Positions 58,987-64,000 of a stretch of 64,000 nt of DNA are shown here, one piece after another. The stretch is taken from contig JAURZM010000032.1 in assembly GCA_030653385.1 (NCBI GenBank), forward strand, positions 1 through 64,000. Direction: 5' to 3'. The notes under the pieces are model-generated. The model made no database searches, was not told where the DNA came from, and saw only the letters and a list, made by a program, of their open reading frames with translations. The stretch comes from Rubrivivax sp. (GTDB lineage Bacteria > Pseudomonadota > Gammaproteobacteria > Burkholderiales > Burkholderiaceae_C). Every line of letters starts with the position of its first letter. Within the stretch, counting starts at the first letter, position 1. The translations under genes and the position numbers were made by a program.

Positions 58987-60594
58987 ATGCGCCACCTGCT
59001 GACGCTGCTGTGCCTGCTGCTCGCGCTGCCCGTGCTGGGCGTGCTGGCGGCTTGGCTGGCACTTGACGAAGCCGCGCTGGCCGTTTTGCGCCATCAACTG
59101 CAGACCGTGCTGCCCGACTACGCCTTGCAGTCGGCGCTGCTGGCCGGCGGGGTCGGTCTGGGCGTGATGGTGGTGGGCGCGGCCGCTGCAGCAGCGGTCA
59201 CGCTGTTCGAGTTTCCGTTCCGGCGCACGCTGGAATGGGCGCTGTTGCTGCCGCTGGCCATGCCGGCCTATGTGCTGGCCTATGCCTGGACCGACGCGCT
59301 GCAGTTCAGCGGCCCGCTGCAAAGCCTGCTGCGCGACATGCTGGGCCTGCAGGGTGCGCTGTGGCCCGACGTGCGCAGCCTGCCGGTGGCCGTGCTGCTG
59401 TTTGTGCTGTGCCTTTACCCCTACGTCTACCTGTTGACCCGCGCCGCCTTGGGCGAACGCGCGGTGCGCATGATGGAAGCGGCCCGGCTGCTGGGCGCGC
59501 CGATGCGCCGGCGGGTGCTGGAAGTGGCGCTGCCGATGGCCCGCCCGGCGGTGGCTGCCGGCACCGCGCTGGCGTTGATGGAAACGCTGGCCGACTACGG
59601 TGTCGGTTCCTACTTCGGTCTGGCCACCTTCAGCACCGGTATCTACAAGGCCTGGCTGGTGATGAACGACCGCATCGCGGCGGCGCAACTGGCCGCCGTG
59701 CTGCTGCTTGTCGTGGGCGCCCTGTTGATGGCCGAACAGGCCGCCCAGAGGCGCTTGCGTTTTGCCGGCAGCAAAACCGCCGCGATGTCGGCCGAAGCGC
59801 GGCCGCTGCAGCTGCGCGGTGCCGCCGCCGTGGCCATGCTGCTGGCCTGCGCCACGCCCGTGTTGCTGGGTTTTGTGCTGCCTGTGCTGTGGCTGGCACG
59901 GCTGCTGTGGCAGGAAGCGCAGGCGGCTGAACTGGGCCTGCCCTGGGCGCGGTTCGGGGGCTGGGCCTGGGTCAGCTTCAAGCTCGCGGCGCTGGCCGCG
60001 GCTGCTGCCACCGCGCTGGCCCTGCTGCTGGCCTTTTCGCTGCGCCAGGGGAGCGGACGGCTGCTGCAACCGGCGGCGCGGGTGCTGTCGCTGGGTTATG
60101 CGGTGCCGGGCACCGTGATTGCCGTCGGGGTGCTGCTGCCGGTGGGCTGGCTGCAGGAGCGCTGGCCCGACTCGGGTCTGACGGCCCTGGTCACCGGCAC
60201 CTTGCTGGGCCTGCTGTACGCCTACCTGGTGCGGTTTTCGGCCGTGGCCTTGCAATCGGTGGAGGCCGGTTATGCACGGGTGCCAGCCGCCATTGACGAA
60301 ACCGCGCGCATGCTGGGCAGTGGTGCCAGCCGTGTTTTCATGCGCCTGCACCTGCCGCTGCTGCGGCGCTCGGCCGGTGCAGCGGCCTTGCTGGTGTTCG
60401 TGGACGTGATGAAGGAACTGCCGGCCACGCTGGTGCTGCGTCCCTTCGGCAGCGACACGCTGGCCGTGGTGGCCTACAACCTGGCCCGCGACGAACGCCT
60501 GGCCGAAGCCGCCTTGCCGTCACTGGCCATCGTGGCGGTGGGGCTGATTCCGGTAATCCTGCTCAGCCGCGCGCTGCGCGCCCAGGCCGACTGA
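58987..60594 (+). CDS. fbpB: Iron(III) ABC transporter permease (FbpB/SfuB type)
   Basis: A 535-residue inner-membrane protein made of two tandem permease modules of about six helices each. The EAA loops read EAARLLGAPMRRRVLEVALP and DETARMLGSGASRVFMRLHLP. Double-length permeases of this kind belong to ferric-iron importers. ALPAT-like ELPATLVLRPFG near the C-terminus is characteristic. ATG at 58987. Paired with fbpC through the shared promoter region. Confidence 0.9.
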   Translation: MRHLLTLLCLLLALPVLGVLAAWLALDEAALAVLRHQLQTVLPDYALQSALLAGGVGLGVMVVGAAAAAAVTLFEFPFRRTLEWALLLPLAMPAYVLAYAWTDALQFSGPLQSLLRDMLGLQGALWPDVRSLPVAVLLFVLCLYPYVYLLTRAALGERAVRMMEAARLLGAPMRRRVLEVALPMARPAVAAGTALALMETLADYGVGSYFGLATFSTGIYKAWLVMNDRIAAAQLAAVLLLVVGALLMAEQAAQRRLRFAGSKTAAMSAEARPLQLRGAAAVAMLLACATPVLLGFVLPVLWLARLLWQEAQAAELGLPWARFGGWAWVSFKLAALAAAAATALALLLAFSLRQGSGRLLQPAARVLSLGYAVPGTVIAVGVLLPVGWLQERWPDSGLTALVTGTLLGLLYAYLVRFSAVALQSVEAGYARVPAAIDETARMLGSGASRVFMRLHLPLLRRSAGAAALLVFVDVMKELPATLVLRPFGSDTLAVVAYNLARDERLAEAALPSLAIVAVGLIPVILLSRALRAQAD

Positions 60595-60670
60595 GCCCGA
60601 CTCGGCCGCCGCCCTACATCCCGGGGCCCGATCGGCCGAAAGCGACTGCAGCGGCAATGCCGCCGCAGGA

Positions 60671-61078
60671 ATGCAGCCGATGTTCGAACGTGTCAAGGAA
60701 TTGGTGGCCGACGCCCAGGACGACCCTGAGCAACTGCAATGGCAACGTCTGCGCCGCCCCTCGCGGCCCTGCGATGACGCGATCACCGGCACCACCCGCC
60801 ACTGGCTGCGCAAGCTGCCGCCGCGCCGCCGGCCGTTGCGCCTGTGCGAGGCCTTTCCGCGGGTGGCCAACCGGCTGGCCTGGTGCTGGTCCGACCCCAC
60901 GCTCAGCGAGTCGGCATTGCTCGACCTGCTGGAAGACCGGCGCGGTGGCCGCACCGGGTTCCCGCCAACCATCGTGCGTGAGCTGCAGCGGCTGCGGGAG
61001 TTCAATGCACAGCAGCGGGTGGAAGTCAGGCCCGAAGGGGTGTGGGAGCGGGTGGTGCGGGTGGCGGTGGGGAGTTGA
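60671..61078 (+). CDS. Hypothetical protein, Arg-rich
   Basis: A 135-residue cytoplasmic protein with no family I recognise. It begins MQPMFERVKELVADAQDD, has basic stretches (TRHWLRKLPPRRRPLRLCEAFP) and a Trp/Arg-rich middle (RLAWCWSDP), and ends in a helix-rich segment (IVRELQRLREFNAQ). Codon use is like that of its neighbours, and the frame stays open between fbpB and the tRNA, so it is probably real. ATG at 60671 or 60680. It could be a small nucleic-acid-binding protein. Confidence 0.65.
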   Translation: MQPMFERVKELVADAQDDPEQLQWQRLRRPSRPCDDAITGTTRHWLRKLPPRRRPLRLCEAFPRVANRLAWCWSDPTLSESALLDLLEDRRGGRTGFPPTIVRELQRLREFNAQQRVEVRPEGVWERVVRVAVGS

Positions 61079-61133
61079 GGGGAATCAACTGTCCAAGAGG
61101 CCGGCGGTTTCAGGCTGTGTGCCGGCTCGCGGT

Positions 61134-61159
61134 GGCCTTGCGCTGGCAGGCGCAAGGCC
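61134..61159 (-). terminator. Strong hairpin downstream of tRNA-Arg
   Basis: GGCCTTGCG-CTGGCAGG-CGCAAGGCC is a 9-bp perfect stem about 46 bases beyond the 3' end of the minus-strand tRNA. It has no T-run, so it may be a processing or termination structure, or a tail for the convergent hypothetical gene. Confidence 0.4.
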
Positions 61160-61205
61160 CACCAAGCCGCCCAATAGGCCGCAGGGCCTCTTGGGGCCCA
61201 CGGCT

Positions 61206-61280
61206 TGGTGCCCCCGGCAGGAATCGAACCTGCATCTGAGACTTAGGAGGTCCCCGTTCTATCCATTGAACTACGGCGGC
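61206..61280 (-). tRNA. tRNA-Arg (anticodon CCU)
   Basis: Read on the minus strand from 61280: acceptor GCCGCCG, D arm GTTC-AATGGATA-GAAC, anticodon stem-loop GGGAC-CTCCTAA-GTCTC (anticodon CCU), T arm GCAGG-TTCGATT-CCTGC, acceptor CGGGGGC, discriminator A and an encoded CCA (61206-61208). All loops are canonical. The acceptor stem has a G4-G69 mismatch (GCCGCCG against CGGGGGC), which is unusual. It starts 19 bases after the tamB stop on the same strand. Confidence 0.93.
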
Positions 61281-61299
61281 TTCACTCGGCGGCGCGGTG

Positions 61300-64000
61300 T
61301 CAGGGCGGCGGCGTGATGGTGGATTTTCTCATGGCGGCGTCGGCCGGGGTCTCCTGGAAGCGCCAGGTCCAGATCACGTCCAGCGAGTTCTCCAGCCCGC
61401 TCTGCGCCCGCAGCGTGAAACGCTGTGCAATGCGGTAGATCAGCTGCCAGGTGCCGGCGGTGGAATTGACACCCCGTTCATAACCCACGTACCAGCGCCG
61501 CGACAGCTGCTTGCCCAGCGTGACCACCGTTTCGCGCACATCGCCCTGACCGCTCTGGCTCAGGCTCAGTTCGTCGATGCCCAGGTTCTTCAGCAAGGTG
61601 TCGGTGGGCGCTTCGCCTTCACCCGACAGCAGGGCCACGGCGGCACGTTGCAGCAGCGCGGTGTCGGTGCGGCCCAGGCCGTCGGGTGCACGGCCCAGCA
61701 CCAGCCACGACAGCTTTTCGGTGTCGCTCATGTCGGGGTCCGAATAGAGCCTGACACGCGGTGTCAGCAGCGTGCCGGTGATGGCCACGCCCACGCGGGT
61801 GTCGATGTTGGGGCGCAGCGCCAGCACGTCCAGGCGCGGGTCGTCGGGCGGGCCGCCGAAATTGATGTAACCCCGTTCGATGGCCAGCTTCTGGCCATAG
61901 GCGGCGTAGGTGCCTTCGTCGGCATTGATGGTGCCGCGCACGTCGAGCCGGCCGCCCGGGTTGCTCAGGCGCACGCTGCCGCGCAAGCCGGTGTCCAGCC
62001 CGCGGCCGCGCACACGCAGGTTCTGGCCCAGGTCGACTTCCAGCCCCACCCGGAAGTTGCTGCGGGCGCCGGTGGGCCGTTTTTCTTCGGACTCGATCTC
62101 GCGGTCGCCGGGGCGCCGCACGGTGACGTCGCTGTCCAGCGACGGCGCATCGCCGCGGCTGGCGTCGAACAGGCCCTCGTCGACCGTGAAGCGGCCGTCG
62201 AGCTGGCCCTTTTCGCGGTTCAGCAGCAGCTCGGCCTGGCCACTGGCAATGACCATGCGGTCGACCCGCCCCAGCAGGCGGAAACGCTGGGCCTTCACCT
62301 GCAGCACGGCTTGCGGCGTGGCGCCCAGCGTGGCGTTGCCGGTCAACGCCAGCGTGCCGTCGCCGCCCTTCAGCGTGAACCGGTCGATCGTGGCGGTGTC
62401 GCCCTCCAGGCGAATGGCCACCTGGCCGTCGCTGACGTTCACGCCCTCGAGCAGGTGGCGCACCGACAAACCGCTGCCGGTGATTTCGCCGGTGTAGCGC
62501 GGATCGGCAAAGCGGCCGCTGAGCGTGGCCTTGGTGCGCAGTTCGCCGGCCAGGCGCCAGCCGGGGGGAATCCAGGCGCCCCAGATGCCGATGTCGGCCA
62601 CGCGAGCTTGCACCTCGCCCGAGATCGCGGCTTCGGCATGTGGCCAGCTGCGCTCGGGGGTCGTCTGGACGCGCACACTGCCGGTGATTTCGCCCAGGCT
62701 GCGGCCCTTGAACACCGGGTTGAAGAGCCAGACCCCGTCGTGCGCCGACAGCACCAGTTTCATGTCGGTCAGGCCCAGCAGCTGCATGCCTTCGCCGCTG
62801 GCGATGTGCAGGTCGCCATCGCGCCGCTCGAACAGCACGTCGGCATCGAAACGTTCACTCAGGCGGATGTCCACCCGCGCGGCCAGGCGGATGTCGCCCG
62901 ACCAGCCCATCGCCGGTTGCAGACGCGCCAGCAGCGGCGCCAGCGCAAAGGGCTCGACGTCGGCGCGCAGCTCGAACTGCGGCCGGGTGCCGCGCCAGTC
63001 GCCCTTCACGGCGTCCCAGCGCAAGGCCACGTCGTTGGCCAGCTGCACACGGCCGGCGTCGGCCTGCAGCGCCAGCAGCTGGCCATCGGCGCCGAACTGC
63101 AGCTCGGCGCGCAAGTCGCGAGCCTGGGCCCACACCGAAGCCGGTGCGGCGTTGCCCACGCTGCCGTCCCACGAGCCCACCACCAGGCGTTCGACACGGG
63201 CCCGCCAGCGGCCGCCGCCGGCGGGGTCGGCCAGCCAGGTGCCTTGGGCCAGCAGCTGGCCGCGGGTGCCGGATTCGTTTTGCACGCCCATCAGCTTGAC
63301 CGCCGCTTCGGGGGCGCGCACGGGCATCGCACCCTTGATGTCGATGCGGTGCTCGGCCAGGGTGCCGCTGAGCACCGCGTTCAGGTGATCGGCGCGCTGG
63401 TCGCCCCACTGCAGGCCGCCCAGGGCCAGGTTCATCGACAGCGCCCGGTCACCGGCGCTGTCCATGCGCCAGTCGGCCTGGCCTTGTGCCAGCGTCAGCT
63501 GCGACACTTGCAACTGCTGCACCCGGGCACTGCCCTCGGTTCGCATGGCCGGCCAGCGGCCGTCGGCGGCCAGCACGGCGCTGGCGCTGCCTTGGCGTGG
63601 CACCCAGTCGGCCAGTGCCGGGTGCAGGCGTGACAAAGGGGCCAACGCCGCCAGTGCGTTGGCCTTCACCTCGACGCGCCAGCGGTCGCCCTGGCCGTCG
63701 CCGGTGGGGTTGCCGCGGCCGTCGACCATGATCTGGTTGCCGCCGAGCAAGGCTTCGGCATGCAGCAGCACTGCCGTGGGCGCTGCGGCCTGGGTGTATC
63801 CCAGCTTGATGTCGGCCGACAGCGGCACACCGGCCAGCACCGAGTCGTGCACCCGCAGCGTGCCGTTGCCCGACAGGCGCTGCAGCAGTTCCACCGGCTG
63901 CAATGCGGCCGCGTTGCCAGGCAGGCGCAGGTCCAGCTGCCAGCCGGCCGACAAGCGGTGCGGGCCCTGGCGCCAGGCCGAACCGGCTTCGCCGGGCCAC
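61300..64000 (-). CDS. tamB: Translocation and assembly module protein TamB (partial, C-terminal part)
   Basis: The last 900 residues of a TamB/DUF490 protein; the gene continues beyond the right edge, so its start is not seen and Met codons in view are internal. The repeated beta-rich pattern and the conserved C-terminal DUF490 segment (YINFGGPPDDPRLDVLA, then VGVAITGTLLTPRVRLYSDPDMSDTEKLSWLVLG) are clear. TamB spans the periplasm as a long beta-groove and helps insert outer-membrane proteins or move phospholipids with TamA. It ends near WTWRFQETP. Confidence 0.95.
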   Translation of the reverse strand, partial: WPGEAGSAWRQGPHRLSAGWQLDLRLPGNAAALQPVELLQRLSGNGTLRVHDSVLAGVPLSADIKLGYTQAAAPTAVLLHAEALLGGNQIMVDGRGNPTGDGQGDRWRVEVKANALAALAPLSRLHPALADWVPRQGSASAVLAADGRWPAMRTEGSARVQQLQVSQLTLAQGQADWRMDSAGDRALSMNLALGGLQWGDQRADHLNAVLSGTLAEHRIDIKGAMPVRAPEAAVKLMGVQNESGTRGQLLAQGTWLADPAGGGRWRARVERLVVGSWDGSVGNAAPASVWAQARDLRAELQFGADGQLLALQADAGRVQLANDVALRWDAVKGDWRGTRPQFELRADVEPFALAPLLARLQPAMGWSGDIRLAARVDIRLSERFDADVLFERRDGDLHIASGEGMQLLGLTDMKLVLSAHDGVWLFNPVFKGRSLGEITGSVRVQTTPERSWPHAEAAISGEVQARVADIGIWGAWIPPGWRLAGELRTKATLSGRFADPRYTGEITGSGLSVRHLLEGVNVSDGQVAIRLEGDTATIDRFTLKGGDGTLALTGNATLGATPQAVLQVKAQRFRLLGRVDRMVIASGQAELLLNREKGQLDGRFTVDEGLFDASRGDAPSLDSDVTVRRPGDREIESEEKRPTGARSNFRVGLEVDLGQNLRVRGRGLDTGLRGSVRLSNPGGRLDVRGTINADEGTYAAYGQKLAIERGYINFGGPPDDPRLDVLALRPNIDTRVGVAITGTLLTPRVRLYSDPDMSDTEKLSWLVLGRAPDGLGRTDTALLQRAAVALLSGEGEAPTDTLLKNLGIDELSLSQSGQGDVRETVVTLGKQLSRRWYVGYERGVNSTAGTWQLIYRIAQRFTLRAQSGLENSLDVIWTWRFQETPADAAMRKSTITPPP

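Noticed and set aside
61206..61280. Integration site for a mobile island at tRNA-Arg
   Set aside because: No integrase, no repeated tRNA 3' end and ordinary core genes on both sides.

Overview
The window looks like a high-GC betaproteobacterial chromosome and is densely packed with genes on both strands. Most of it, from about 9.8 kb to the right end, reads like a Burkholderiales genome of the Rubrivivax/Leptothrix type. The basis is a DUF6352 protein, a Bug-type tripartite-tricarboxylate receptor, a Pseudomonas-style five-step histidine pathway, E. coli-type long ArgG, and intergenic CCCTCTCCC/GGGAGAGGG hairpins. The first ~9 kb has a somewhat different flavour: lower GC by eye, GCG-rich Ala codons, and its own dispersed repeat. 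It resembles a Rhodocyclales-type neighbourhood. The two textures meet inside a single intact acnB reading frame, so this is either an ancient recombination or an assembly join.

Layout. 0-5.5 kb: an inverted-repeat intergenic region, then a leftward operon of an alpha/beta hydrolase with a Cys nucleophile, a hybrid sensor kinase (Cache-HisKA-HATPase-REC-REC-Hpt) and a REC-GGDEF cyclase. 5.6-11.3 kb: glyoxylate/TCA genes aceA and acnB, with a TauE/SafE exporter and a broken ParE-type toxin-antitoxin cassette bracketed by two 57-bp direct repeats. 11.4-15.7 kb: a PIN/AbrB toxin-antitoxin pair, a DUF6352 protein and a Ser/Thr kinase with a C-terminal Cache-HAMP sensor. 15.8-27.8 kb: ogt, then a histidine-utilisation locus. 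Leftward, hutC, a phytanoyl-CoA dioxygenase-family gene, hutD, hutI, hutG and hutF run with ATGA-type stop-start overlaps. Rightward are hutU, hutH and an SsuA/TauA-type ABC importer. A 14-bp palindrome that looks like a HutC operator lies in the 69-bp divergent gap.

27.9-46 kb is a mixed block. It holds a methyltransferase, an ArsR-AHSA1-VOC operon, a fused betaine-type importer, argG, an FHA-GGDEF cyclase, an R. etli-type asparaginase, a secreted HExxH protein, an EamA exporter, a DUF429 protein, a sulfatase next to a Bug receptor, a ligase-associated helicase without its partners, a repeat-containing secreted protein and a thermonuclease. 44-53 kb carries a peptide-binding protein, a PuuD-like amidohydrolase, an FHA membrane protein overlapping a secreted trypsin-like protease, a SulP transporter, a LysR regulator and a methyltransferase. 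53-64 kb carries arginase, a beta-lactamase-fold hydrolase, a LOG-family protein, CtpA, a divergent fbpC/fbpB iron importer sharing a Fur-box-like site, tRNA-Arg(CCU) and the C-terminal part of tamB.

Many genes handle nitrogen-rich amino acids (histidine, arginine, asparagine, gamma-glutamyl compounds), which fits an organism that uses amino acids as carbon and nitrogen sources. A second theme is signalling through c-di-GMP, Ser/Thr phosphorylation and FHA domains. No intergenic stretch exceeds 300 bases; the longest is the first 293. I saw no CRISPR array, rRNA, transposase, integrase or phage gene.
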